Of a stretch of DNA of 64,000 nucleotides, positions 39,580 through 47,787 are shown piece by piece (the stretch's first letter is position 1; each line of letters begins with the position of its first letter). Position numbers and translations under genes: made by a program. The notes beneath the pieces are model-generated. The model made no database searches and was not told the DNA's origin. It saw only the letters and a list, made by a program, of their open reading frames with translations. Location: the NCBI RefSeq assembly GCF_022828255.1, contig NZ_JAJQJW010000002.1, forward strand, positions 248,001-312,000, written 5' to 3'. The DNA comes from Candidatus Nanosynbacter sp. TM7-075. Lineage in GTDB: Bacteria; Patescibacteriota; Saccharimonadia; Saccharimonadales; Saccharimonadaceae.

Positions 39580-40498
39580 GATACTCCTCTATTAAATATA
39601 ATGGTCTATTTTTTGTTTCAATAAATATCCGTCCTACATATTCGCCAATTATGCCCAGAGATAATAACTGAACTCCCCCGAGGAATAAGATGACTGCCAT
39701 TAAGGAAGAATAGCCAGCTCCGGTGGAGACTCCGAACAAAGGGCGAACTAAAAGATAGATTATCCAAACAAAAGCAATAAACGAAACAATGAATCCAAAA
39801 ATAGTTGCCATGCGTAGCGGTGCGGTAGTAAAGCTGGTAATTCCGTCGATTGCTAAGTTAAGCAGTTTCCGGTAATTCCATTTGGTTTGACCAGCTAATC
39901 TGGGGTCGCGATTATAAAATATCTCTTTTTTCTTATAGCCAATCCAGCTGAAAATTGCCTTTGTATTGCGCTGAGATTCACGGAATTTTTGCAAAGCCTC
40001 AATGCATCGGCGGTCCAGTAAGCGAAAATCTCCAGTGTCGACCTGAATGGGGATGTTGGTCGATTTCTGTAATATTCTGTAATACCATTGGCTGGTTTTT
40101 TTCTTCAGCCAGGTTTCGCCTTGTCGGTTGTTGCGGCGAGCATAGACGTCATCGTAACCATCTTCCCAATGTGAAATCATTTCCTGGATGAGCTCCGGCG
40201 GGTCTTGCAAATCTGCATCGATAATCACCAGAGCGTCACTTTTTACGTGGTCAATTCCAGCTATCATGGCAATTTCCTTACCGAAGTTTCGCGATAGATT
40301 TATGTAGCTAATTCGAGAATCTTTTTTTGATTGCTCGGCTATGATTGAAAAAGATTTATCGGTGTTGCCGTCGTTTATGAATAGAAATTCAAATTGATAG
40401 TTGGGCGTGTTTTTTGTAAATTCGTCCAAGCGCTTAAATAATTGTGGTAAAACGGATTCTTCATTGTAGACAGGAATGAGAAGGGTGATGGTTTTCAT
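39548..40498 (-). CDS. GtrB-like polyprenyl-phosphate glycosyltransferase (GT2)
   Basis: Membrane-anchored GT2 enzyme expected to load a sugar onto polyprenyl phosphate on the cytoplasmic face. The 316 residues have the GT2 start ITLLIPVYNEESVLPQL, FLFINDGNTDKSF, NLSRNFGKEIAMIAGID, the metal-binding DADLQDPPELI and the QRNTKAIFSWIGYKKKEI segment. Two C-terminal membrane helices follow, then GIIGEYVGRIFIETKNRPLYLIEE, typical of the GtrB/DPM1-like group. The first acidic motif reads NDGNTD instead of the usual NDGSxD. It is coupled to the gtrA-like gene. Confidence 0.92.
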   Translation of the reverse strand: MKTITLLIPVYNEESVLPQLFKRLDEFTKNTPNYQFEFLFINDGNTDKSFSIIAEQSKKDSRISYINLSRNFGKEIAMIAGIDHVKSDALVIIDADLQDPPELIQEMISHWEDGYDDVYARRNNRQGETWLKKKTSQWYYRILQKSTNIPIQVDTGDFRLLDRRCIEALQKFRESQRNTKAIFSWIGYKKKEIFYNRDPRLAGQTKWNYRKLLNLAIDGITSFTTAPLRMATIFGFIVSFIAFVWIIYLLVRPLFGVSTGAGYSSLMAVILFLGGVQLLSLGIIGEYVGRIFIETKNRPLYLIEEYHAGNIKKTRR

Positions 40499-40511
40499 GA
40501 TATTAAATATA

Positions 40512-41525
40512 TTATTTTATTCTGAAAAAATGCTTAAATTTTAATAAACCAGTTTGATTTGGCAGTGGTCCATCGTGGATAATATTATGAATATAGTCGA
40601 CGGAAACCTTACGATTTTTTTGGATATGAAGACGTTTTTTATAAGCTGCTGGTTTGTGAATAATTGATGCTAAAGCACCCTTGAATGCAGACCAACCGTT
40701 GCCGTGACGAATTGCGCTGGCAAAAATCAACCAATATGTCAGCAAAAATCGTACACCAATATACCAAAATAATTTACCCGGAACATTTTTAATGAAGACT
40801 AATGGTAAGTTTTTGAAAGTATTATAAACAGCTAATCCGGGGACTTTTTTACTACTAGCGCCGACTTTATGATAAGCGATAGCCTTGGGTGTGAAGCGAA
40901 CTTTCCAGCCGGCTAATTGCGCCCGAAAACTTAAATCGACATCTTCATAATACATGAAGAAATCTTCATCAAACATATCTATATCATCAAATATTTTTGC
41001 ACGATAAATAGCCCCGCCGCCAGTCGCACCAAATACTTCTCCAGGCTTAGTTGGTGCGTTTTTTATGGGCTCATCACGGTTTCTTGGTCCAGGAAGTCCC
41101 CACGTTGTGTAAAAATCTCCAGTTGTGTCAAGAGTTTTACTATTACGTCTTTGTAAGATTCCAGTCGCAATCCCGCATTCTGGGTATTTTGATAATTGAT
41201 AAATGAGAGATTTGCACCAGTTTTTATCAGCTATCGCATCCGGATTAAGCACTCCAATATATTCAAAGTTGTTTTTTAGGGCGTAGATTAATCCTGTATT
41301 AATTCCTCCCGCGAATCCTAGATTGTCTGAGTTTTTGAGCAAAATAATTTTTTCTTTTTTGTGCGACGATATATATTCTTCAAATATGGCAACAGAATTG
41401 TCGCTACTATTATTATCTACTATAACAATAGTAGGTTTTAGGGTTTGTTTTATTAATGAATCAACACACTCTATGGCGTCGTCGGATCCGTTCCAGTTAA
41501 GAACTATAATTGCAAGTCTATTCAT
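40512..41525 (-). CDS. Rhamnosyltransferase-like GT2 glycosyltransferase
   Basis: 337-residue GT2 enzyme of the WbbL/rhamnosyltransferase type: LAIIVLNWNGSDDAIECVDSL, IVIVDNNSSDNSV, NLGFAGGINTGL, the acceptor-side GATGGGAIYRAKIFDDI and the catalytic-base region FFMYYEDVDLSFRAQLAGWKV. No signal peptide; a hydrophobic stretch near residue 250 (FWYIGVRFLLTYWLIFASAI) may associate with the membrane. dTDP-rhamnose is made by genes at 56.2-59.6 kb, so it is a plausible donor. It lies 13 bases upstream of the gtrB-like gene and is divergent from the ABC exporter. Confidence 0.9.
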   Translation of the reverse strand: MNRLAIIVLNWNGSDDAIECVDSLIKQTLKPTIVIVDNNSSDNSVAIFEEYISSHKKEKIILLKNSDNLGFAGGINTGLIYALKNNFEYIGVLNPDAIADKNWCKSLIYQLSKYPECGIATGILQRRNSKTLDTTGDFYTTWGLPGPRNRDEPIKNAPTKPGEVFGATGGGAIYRAKIFDDIDMFDEDFFMYYEDVDLSFRAQLAGWKVRFTPKAIAYHKVGASSKKVPGLAVYNTFKNLPLVFIKNVPGKLFWYIGVRFLLTYWLIFASAIRHGNGWSAFKGALASIIHKPAAYKKRLHIQKNRKVSVDYIHNIIHDGPLPNQTGLLKFKHFFRIK

Positions 41526-41543
41526 AATGTTCTTTTTGTATTG

Positions 41544-41549
41544 TATAAT
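41544..41549 (+). promoter_or_regulatory. -10 box of the polysaccharide exporter operon
   Basis: TATAAT ends 5 bases before the ATG at 41555; this is another leaderless-type arrangement. It lies in the short divergent gap with the rhamnosyltransferase-like gene. Confidence 0.5.
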
Positions 41550-41554
41550 AGGTG

Positions 41555-42373
41555 ATGTATATTATGAAGTGGCTAGAAGTTTTTAATAGGAAAAACAGGA
41601 TTCTCTTAAGAGAGTTAGTTATTACGGATTTTAAATTGAGATATCAGGGTTCTGCTCTCGGATATGTATGGAGTGTTCTTAAGCCGCTTTTTCTATTTTC
41701 GATATTGTATGTAGTTTTTGATAAATTTTTAGGAGTAGGAAGGAATATAGAACATTTTCCAGTGTATTTATTACTGGGGATAATTTTATGGAACTTCTTC
41801 GTAGAAGCAACTAATCAAGGTCTAAACTCTATAGTAGGTCGAGGTGACCTACTCAGAAAGATTAATTTTCCTAAGTATATTGTTGTAATTTCTGGCACTG
41901 TATCATCATTGATAAATTTACTATTTAATATGATAGTGGTGCTTTTATTTGTGTTAGTAAATGGAGTTCAATTATCATGGATGTCGCTATTAATCGTACC
42001 ACTAATAATTGAACTGTATATATTTGCTTTAGGGGTGGCTTTTTTCTTGTCCGCCCTTAATGTTAAGTCGCGAGATACTGGATATCTATGGGAGGTATTT
42101 ACTCAGGCTGCATTTTACGCTACCCCTGTTATTTATCCAATGCAGATGGTTTCACAGAAGAGCAATTTTGCTGTTGATATGTTATTTCTTAATCCTGTTG
42201 CACAAATTATTCAAGATAGTAGATATGTGCTTATAACTAAAGATACGATGATTATGTGGAATAGATTAAGTCCGCTAATGATGTCTGTGCCGTTTTTAGC
42301 TATAGCTATAGTGGTTCTATTTGCGGTTTGGTATTTTAAGAAGCAGTCAAAGACATTTGCGGAGGAGATTTAG
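41555..42373 (+). CDS. wzm: Polysaccharide ABC exporter, permease (Wzm/TagG-like)
   Basis: Membrane half of an ABC-2-type exporter for undecaprenyl-linked polysaccharide or teichoic acid. About 272 residues with six membrane helices and the family start LLRELVITDFKLRYQGSALGYVWSVLKPLFLF, plus the SLNVKSRDTGYLWEVFTQAAFYATPVIYP segment (here ALNVKSRDTGYLWE). ATG at 41555 or 41564 are both possible. I prefer 41555 because it lies at the expected transcription start. The ATPase follows after 5 bases. Confidence 0.92.
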   Translation: MYIMKWLEVFNRKNRILLRELVITDFKLRYQGSALGYVWSVLKPLFLFSILYVVFDKFLGVGRNIEHFPVYLLLGIILWNFFVEATNQGLNSIVGRGDLLRKINFPKYIVVISGTVSSLINLLFNMIVVLLFVLVNGVQLSWMSLLIVPLIIELYIFALGVAFFLSALNVKSRDTGYLWEVFTQAAFYATPVIYPMQMVSQKSNFAVDMLFLNPVAQIIQDSRYVLITKDTMIMWNRLSPLMMSVPFLAIAIVVLFAVWYFKKQSKTFAEEI

Positions 42374-42378
42374 GATAT

Positions 42379-43539
42379 ATGAAGGACGTAGCTATAGAAG
42401 TTAACTCTCTTACTAAGACTTTTAAGATACCAACAGAGTCTAGTAACGGGATTAAACAGAAGACTATTAATTATATTAAAGGCAAAAAAGGCTACAGGGA
42501 ATTTACGCCATTAAAAAATATATCTTTTGATATTAAAAAGGGTGAATTTTTTGGAATAGTGGGTAAAAATGGTTCAGGTAAGAGTACTTTATTGAAGTCT
42601 ATAGCTCAAATCTATTCTCCGACGGAGGGTTCAGTACGAGTAAATGGATCTCTTGTCCCATTTATCGAGCTGGGTGTTGGTTTTAATCCAGAATTAACAG
42701 GTAGAGAAAATGTATTTTTAAATGGAGCTTTACTGGGATTTAGTCATAAAGAGATGGAGCTGATGTATGATGATATTGTTGAATTCTCTGAGTTGGCAGA
42801 TTTTATGGAAGAGAAGCTTAAGAATTACTCATCAGGGATGCAGGTTAGATTAGCTTTCTCTGTAGCTATTAAAGCTCGTGGTGATATTTTAATGCTTGAT
42901 GAAGTGTTGGCTGTAGGGGACGCGGCTTTTCAGCAGAAGTGTTTTGATTATTTTGAAAAAGTTAAACGTAGTAATCAGACTGTGGTTTTTGTGACGCATG
43001 ATATGAACGCCGTGCGCAGATTTTGCTCGAGAGCTATGTATATAGAAAATGGAACGATAAAACATATTGGATCACCTCAGGAAATTGCCGATATATATAC
43101 GGAGGTTAATATGGATGCGGTTACTAGTGCAGAAGAAGAATCTCATGACGATTCAGTTAGTATGTCTGTTGATATACCTAGTAAAAAAAATTTTACACAA
43201 GAAGACTCGATTGATATTGGTGTGACTGTAGATGGTATTACTGAAGATGCTTTTGTGAATATATCCTTTGTGTACGGAGGGTTTGTATTTGCTGATCGCA
43301 ACTGTAGAGACACTCCTAGTGACTTTATACAAAACAATAGAAGGATTAATTTCAATCAGAGTTTGGATGGCTTTAATCCTGGCAAATATGATATTCATAT
43401 GTCATTGCACCGCAGGGCTGATGATGGCATAATTAAACATTTGCCACGAGCATTTTCGTTTATTATTACAGGTAAGGATGATTTTCGTGATGGTCCAATG
43501 AGAATAATGGGAAAGTGGAGTGTAAAGAAGAGGGGATAA
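42379..43539 (+). CDS. wzt: Polysaccharide ABC exporter, ATPase with C-terminal sugar-binding domain (Wzt-like)
   Basis: Motor subunit of the exporter, 386 residues. Residues 1-240 form the ABC domain with Walker A GKNGSGKST, signature YSSGMQVRLAF, Walker B ILMLDEVLAVGD and switch histidine in VFVTHDMNAV. Residues ~245-386 form a beta-rich extension (SVDIPSKKNFTQEDSIDIGVTV to GPMRIMGKWSV) like the Wzt C-terminal domain, which in known systems recognises a modified chain end before export. The presence of that extension suggests export of a terminated polymer. The neighbouring GT2 protein may build or cap that polymer. Confidence 0.93.
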   Translation: MKDVAIEVNSLTKTFKIPTESSNGIKQKTINYIKGKKGYREFTPLKNISFDIKKGEFFGIVGKNGSGKSTLLKSIAQIYSPTEGSVRVNGSLVPFIELGVGFNPELTGRENVFLNGALLGFSHKEMELMYDDIVEFSELADFMEEKLKNYSSGMQVRLAFSVAIKARGDILMLDEVLAVGDAAFQQKCFDYFEKVKRSNQTVVFVTHDMNAVRRFCSRAMYIENGTIKHIGSPQEIADIYTEVNMDAVTSAEEESHDDSVSMSVDIPSKKNFTQEDSIDIGVTVDGITEDAFVNISFVYGGFVFADRNCRDTPSDFIQNNRRINFNQSLDGFNPGKYDIHMSLHRRADDGIIKHLPRAFSFIITGKDDFRDGPMRIMGKWSVKKRG

Positions 43540-43545
43540 ACTCAG

Positions 43546-45354
43546 ATGAAAAATAAGATTATAAAGAGTACTAAATTTGTTATTAGAGCAGCATTACATC
43601 CGTCGTACGGCAGTGAACAAGTAAAGTTGTTCCGCGATCGTAGATTTATTAATAAGAAACGATATGAAGATTATATTAAATGGTTTGATAAGCATAAAGT
43701 CACCGATGAGCAACTTAAGTTACAAAGAAAATGTTCTAAGGAATTTAAGCAACGTCCATTGATTAGTATTTTGTTGCCGACATATAATACAAATCCAGTA
43801 TATCTGCGTAGCTGTATTGACTCTGTCTTATCTCAGAGTTATGACAACTGGGAGTTGTGTATTTCTGATGATAATTCTACTAGCGATCAAACAAAGAGTG
43901 TTATAAATGAATATGTAGAAAAGTATAATAATATTAAGGCTACATTTCGTAAAGAAAATGGTCATATATCAAAGTCATCTAATACAGCTCTTTCGATGGC
44001 TAAGGGTGACTATATATCATTACTCGATCATGATGACATTTTACCTCCCAACGCCTTGTTTGAAGTGGTTGATGTTATAAATAAAAATCCTGACGTAGAT
44101 CTTATTTATACGGATGAAGACAAGATCGATAGTGACGGTATTCATATAGAACCATTTTTTAAACCTGACTGGAGTCCTGATTTTATGAATTCATGCAACA
44201 TGGTAACGCATTTTGCTACCATAAAGGCAGGTATGATTAGAAGTGTTAATGGATTCACTGTCGGAACACATGGCGCGCAAGATTGGGATTTATTTTTGAA
44301 GATTTCTGCTAAAACTAATAATATTTATCATATTCCGAAAATTTTATATCATTGGCGTAAATCTGAGACATCTACTGCTATGAATGCTGATAGTAAACCA
44401 TATGCTTATATAAATCAAAAGAATGTCCTTCGTAGTAGTGTGAGACAAAGAGGAGAAAATGCTTATATAGATTCTCATGTTGCGTTAGGATTTTGGCGTA
44501 AAAAATATGTAATTCCGACAAACCCGTTGGTGTCAATTATCATACCAACCAAGGATAATTTTAGATATATAAAAAAGTGCATAGATTCAATTATTGAAAA
44601 TACTTCGTATCCATATTTTGAAATAATAATTGTAGATACGGGATCTATAGATTCTCGAGTAAATGATTTTTATGAAAAATTGATAGATAATAATAGCAAT
44701 GTGCATGTTATTAAATACAAGAAGAAATTCAATTTTTCAGATGCATGTAACTATGGTGTAAATAATTCTAGTGGAGAATATCTACTATTCCTTAATAATG
44801 ACACGGAGGTTATTACTCACGACTGGATTCAGTCATTGCTTGAGCATGCTCAGCGTCCAGAAATAGGAATGGTTGGACCTAAACTTATATTTGAGGATAA
44901 GACAATACAGCATGCTGGAATAGTCTTATCTGAAAGAGATATCGCATTCCATCCGTTTTATGGTCAAGATGAGCGTACAGATATATTTACGTATATTTAT
45001 ACCGCCAATATTCGTAATGTATCGGCAGTAACTGGTGCTTGTTGTATGATTAGTCGTGATAAGTTCAACAAGGTGGGCGGGTTTGATAATAAACTTCGTA
45101 TAACGTATAACGATGTAGATCTTAACCTTAAATTACGCAAAGAAGGCTATTATAATGTCTACACTCCATACGCAGAGTTATTCCATTATGAATCTAAGAG
45201 TGTTGGTCGCATAAACACGAGTGAGAGAGATACCAGTGAACTGGAGAGCGCTCAAAAAGAGATGCGTAAGAGATGGGGTGAATACTTGAAGAGGGATCCA
45301 TTCTATAATGATAATTTTGAGCAATTTGGTCCGGGATATAGGTTACCCGAATAA
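43546..45354 (+). CDS. Two-domain GT2 glycosyltransferase
   Basis: 602-residue protein with two GT2 catalytic domains in tandem. Domain 1 (about 72-320) has PLISILLPTYNTNPVYLRSC, LCISDDNSTSDQ and the metal site LLDHDDILPP with IYTDEDKID. Domain 2 (about 325-590) has PLVSIIIPTKDNFRYIKKC, IIIVDTGSID, LLFLNNDTEV, TGACCMISRDKFNKVGGFD and TYNDVDLNLKLRKEG. An N-terminal basic helical region precedes them. Such bifunctional enzymes make two different linkages in one repeat. It follows the ABC exporter genes by 6 bases and ends at a strong terminator. Low GC suggests acquisition from elsewhere. Confidence 0.92.
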   Translation: MKNKIIKSTKFVIRAALHPSYGSEQVKLFRDRRFINKKRYEDYIKWFDKHKVTDEQLKLQRKCSKEFKQRPLISILLPTYNTNPVYLRSCIDSVLSQSYDNWELCISDDNSTSDQTKSVINEYVEKYNNIKATFRKENGHISKSSNTALSMAKGDYISLLDHDDILPPNALFEVVDVINKNPDVDLIYTDEDKIDSDGIHIEPFFKPDWSPDFMNSCNMVTHFATIKAGMIRSVNGFTVGTHGAQDWDLFLKISAKTNNIYHIPKILYHWRKSETSTAMNADSKPYAYINQKNVLRSSVRQRGENAYIDSHVALGFWRKKYVIPTNPLVSIIIPTKDNFRYIKKCIDSIIENTSYPYFEIIIVDTGSIDSRVNDFYEKLIDNNSNVHVIKYKKKFNFSDACNYGVNNSSGEYLLFLNNDTEVITHDWIQSLLEHAQRPEIGMVGPKLIFEDKTIQHAGIVLSERDIAFHPFYGQDERTDIFTYIYTANIRNVSAVTGACCMISRDKFNKVGGFDNKLRITYNDVDLNLKLRKEGYYNVYTPYAELFHYESKSVGRINTSERDTSELESAQKEMRKRWGEYLKRDPFYNDNFEQFGPGYRLPE

Positions 45355-45372
45355 CGTTAACAATTAATTATT

Positions 45373-45411
45373 AAATAACCGCGACAGTACAACTTACTAT
45401 CGCGGTTATTT
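45373..45411. terminator. Bidirectional terminator
   Basis: Perfect 12-base stem AAATAACCGCGA / TCGCGGTTATTT with a 15-base loop, A/T-rich on both sides. It serves the plus-strand exporter operon and the minus-strand secreted-protein operon. Confidence 0.82.
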
Positions 45412-45449
45412 ATATTATTTACGATGTAAAGATATACGAGTTATTATGC

Positions 45450-47147
45450 TTAGTATACTCCTGATGATGTAGATATGTGGCTAGCCCATGATTGTTGACC
45501 GTCGCCCCACCCGTGTACTTCGACGGTGTTATTGGTTGTACCCCTGTATTTGACATAATAGATGGTATCTTTTCCTCTTCCTTGCAAGTCGGCTGCTACT
45601 ATGTCGTTTGATCCTATCACATAGCCAGATTCTGGGTAATTACTTGCGGTGTGACGTACCCAGTTTTTTAATGAAGAATCCCATACGTGAAATTCGATAA
45701 GACCGCTCGTAGTATTGTCGTATTTAACATATATGAATTCATCTTTTTTATCTCCATCAAGATCTGCCGCAATAACTCTTCCTGTGTTCATGCTAGCTGA
45801 AGGGTGGCTTGTTGCTGTGTGCCTAAACCAACTAGTTCCATTATTATTCCAACCATGCACTTCAATCATGCCAGAATTAGTCTGCTCATAATTAATCAGA
45901 TAATATTCGTCATTCCCATCGCCATCAGTATCTGCTGTTATAACTTCAGAAAATAGCGGATCAATAGGTCCGGCAGATGTTGCGGTGTGAGCTAGCCAAC
46001 GCAATCCATCTTGAGTCCACGTATGAAACTCTACTCTACCACTTGCAGTTCCATTATAGTCAACCTTTGTTAATACAGTATTTTTGCTATTAACCTTCCT
46101 TGATATAACCTTGCTGTACTGCTGATTAAAGGTGTATGAGTTTGTCGCTGTATGCTGAGACCATGCCTGTAAGTTACTATTGGCCCATGTGTGCATTTCG
46201 GCACATTTACTGCCAGTATTATTAGGGACAGATATAGTTAAGGTATCATTATTTCCATTTATCCTAGTTGGTATAATTCTAGCGCCAGTTTCTACGTTAG
46301 GTATATTCTGTCCGTTTTTACAAGAGAATGAGCTGCTTGATCTAGTATCTCCAAACCAGTCTGTAAAGTAATTATAAAAGTTACGATTACCATAGGCGCT
46401 ACACCCATCACCTACGCCATACCCAGATGACATAGCAGCGGCATTTGGTTGATATGGTGTATAACTATAAAGAGCGGCGGTTGTCCAATTCTGAATATTT
46501 ACATTAGATCCTCCGCAAGCAGCATTTGGACTCCATTGAACGAAATTTACGCCTGTTGTATATGGTGAAAACCAATTAGGATTACGTGTTATTATGTAGT
46601 GAAAGTGTTTCGCTGCCCACTCTAGTTGGTTTTCTAGACCAAAATATTTACTATCACACGCGGCGGTGTCTGGACATCCATAGCCAGTTGCGCTTTTGAA
46701 TTGCCCACGAGTTGGCCACGTGTCAGTAACTAGGGCTTGCTCTTTTTGGAGCAAAACTATTAAAAGCTGTGGGTTTACATGATATTTTTGAGAGATATCA
46801 AAGATTAATTGAGTAGCGCTTCTTCCATCTTTTGTTTTATAATCACGGAGACAGGTATATGGAGGGCTATGCCACCCTTTCGATGCGGCATACTGAGCGT
46901 GAGTTATATCGGGTCTTCCAAACTCACTGGCTGGTTTGGCGCCATTTGTGTCACATTGGGGAACTTTACTATTTAAAAATGACTGAATTTGGTTTGCACT
47001 CATGGATCCGTAATTTGTTGCTACGGCATCATCCATAATATTGCCTGGGTCAAAATCATTTAATACTGCAGATGCTGGCGTAGAAGATAATATCGTTCCT
47101 AAGCACATTGACGTAAGTATGCCTAATTTTAATATTAATTTCTTCAT
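45450..47147 (-). CDS. Secreted protein: lysozyme-like domain plus five W-x-x-H-T-A-T-S repeats
   Basis: 565 residues with signal peptide (1-27, ending TPASA). Residues ~45-270 contain MSANQIQSFLNSKVPQC, VNPQLLIVLLQKEQALVTDTWP and ATGYGCPDTAACDSKYFG, a pattern like the lysozyme-type fold with E136 as a possible catalytic acid, rich in paired cysteines. From residue ~315 five repeats of about 56 residues follow, each with [VI/A]-E-x-H-x-W...W-x-x-H-[TI]-A-[TS] (for example IEVHGWNNNGTSWFRHTATS) and calcium-type loops DTDGDGNDE and DLDGDKKDE, as in FG-GAP or VCBS propellers. A surface adhesin or wall-active protein is likely. The start overlaps the upstream gene by 4 bases. Confidence 0.8.
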   Translation of the reverse strand: MKKLILKLGILTSMCLGTILSSTPASAVLNDFDPGNIMDDAVATNYGSMSANQIQSFLNSKVPQCDTNGAKPASEFGRPDITHAQYAASKGWHSPPYTCLRDYKTKDGRSATQLIFDISQKYHVNPQLLIVLLQKEQALVTDTWPTRGQFKSATGYGCPDTAACDSKYFGLENQLEWAAKHFHYIITRNPNWFSPYTTGVNFVQWSPNAACGGSNVNIQNWTTAALYSYTPYQPNAAAMSSGYGVGDGCSAYGNRNFYNYFTDWFGDTRSSSSFSCKNGQNIPNVETGARIIPTRINGNNDTLTISVPNNTGSKCAEMHTWANSNLQAWSQHTATNSYTFNQQYSKVISRKVNSKNTVLTKVDYNGTASGRVEFHTWTQDGLRWLAHTATSAGPIDPLFSEVITADTDGDGNDEYYLINYEQTNSGMIEVHGWNNNGTSWFRHTATSHPSASMNTGRVIAADLDGDKKDEFIYVKYDNTTSGLIEFHVWDSSLKNWVRHTASNYPESGYVIGSNDIVAADLQGRGKDTIYYVKYRGTTNNTVEVHGWGDGQQSWASHISTSSGVY

Positions 47148-47734
47148 ATAGTTATTTCTCCTTCAGTATCTCCAGTCACGTTGTTGTCTTCATAATGAAT
47201 GTTTATTGTCCATTTTCCAGGTGACAATTGAGATAACGGAACGTTAAATCCTTTACAGCTAGACGTACTTGGACCAGCTTGCAGCTCTACGCTATTGGAG
47301 TACGTTTGTCCGCTAGTATTGCGCATTGATAACGTACATCTTCCGCTTGATGATATAGTTTGGATTAAACTACGGATATAAAGTGTGTTTGAATCTTTAT
47401 CGACTGTTGTAGTTGTTATACTTACTCCAACTGTTGGTTTTTTTCCGTTGGATGATGGAGTCGGTTCTGGCGAAGGATCGCTTCCTTGTAGTGTTTTAGA
47501 TTTTTGACCTGATGACTCTTTTTCTGACTTATTGGATGCATCATTTAATGATCTTTTTTTTATGTCTTGACCAGCTGTTTTTTGTTCCTCGGTGACCGCG
47601 TTAAATTGATTATGGATGAAGGGCCAGAACTTAAATTTATAGGAAATTAAGCCATAGCCTGTTATAGACAATAGTATAACAGCTATCAGAATCAATACTT
47701 TATTTTTTTTATTTTGTTTTTTCTGTATTTTCAT
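47144..47734 (-). CDS. Single-pass membrane protein with exported beta domain
   Basis: 196 residues: basic cytoplasmic start (KKQNKKNK), one membrane helix (VLILIAVILLSITGYGLISY), a long charged linker ending in PSPEPTPSSNGKKP, and a ~95-residue beta-rich domain (VGVSITTTTVDKDSNTLYIRSLIQ, CTLSMRNTSG, KWTINIHYEDNNV) with two cysteines, resembling an Ig-like fold. Function unknown. It is translationally coupled to the secreted repeat protein downstream, which suggests they act together at the surface. Confidence 0.76.
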   Translation of the reverse strand: MKIQKKQNKKNKVLILIAVILLSITGYGLISYKFKFWPFIHNQFNAVTEEQKTAGQDIKKRSLNDASNKSEKESSGQKSKTLQGSDPSPEPTPSSNGKKPTVGVSITTTTVDKDSNTLYIRSLIQTISSSGRCTLSMRNTSGQTYSNSVELQAGPSTSSCKGFNVPLSQLSPGKWTINIHYEDNNVTGDTEGEITI

Positions 47735-47755
47735 AATTGTTACCTAATCAACACT

Positions 47756-47764
47756 ACTATAGCA
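47756..47764 (-). promoter_or_regulatory. Extended -10 promoter of the secreted-protein operon
   Basis: TGCTATAGT on the minus strand, 21 bases before the ATG at 47734; the leader is short. Confidence 0.45.
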
Positions 47765-47787
47765 GATATAGATAAAACGGTAAAGCT

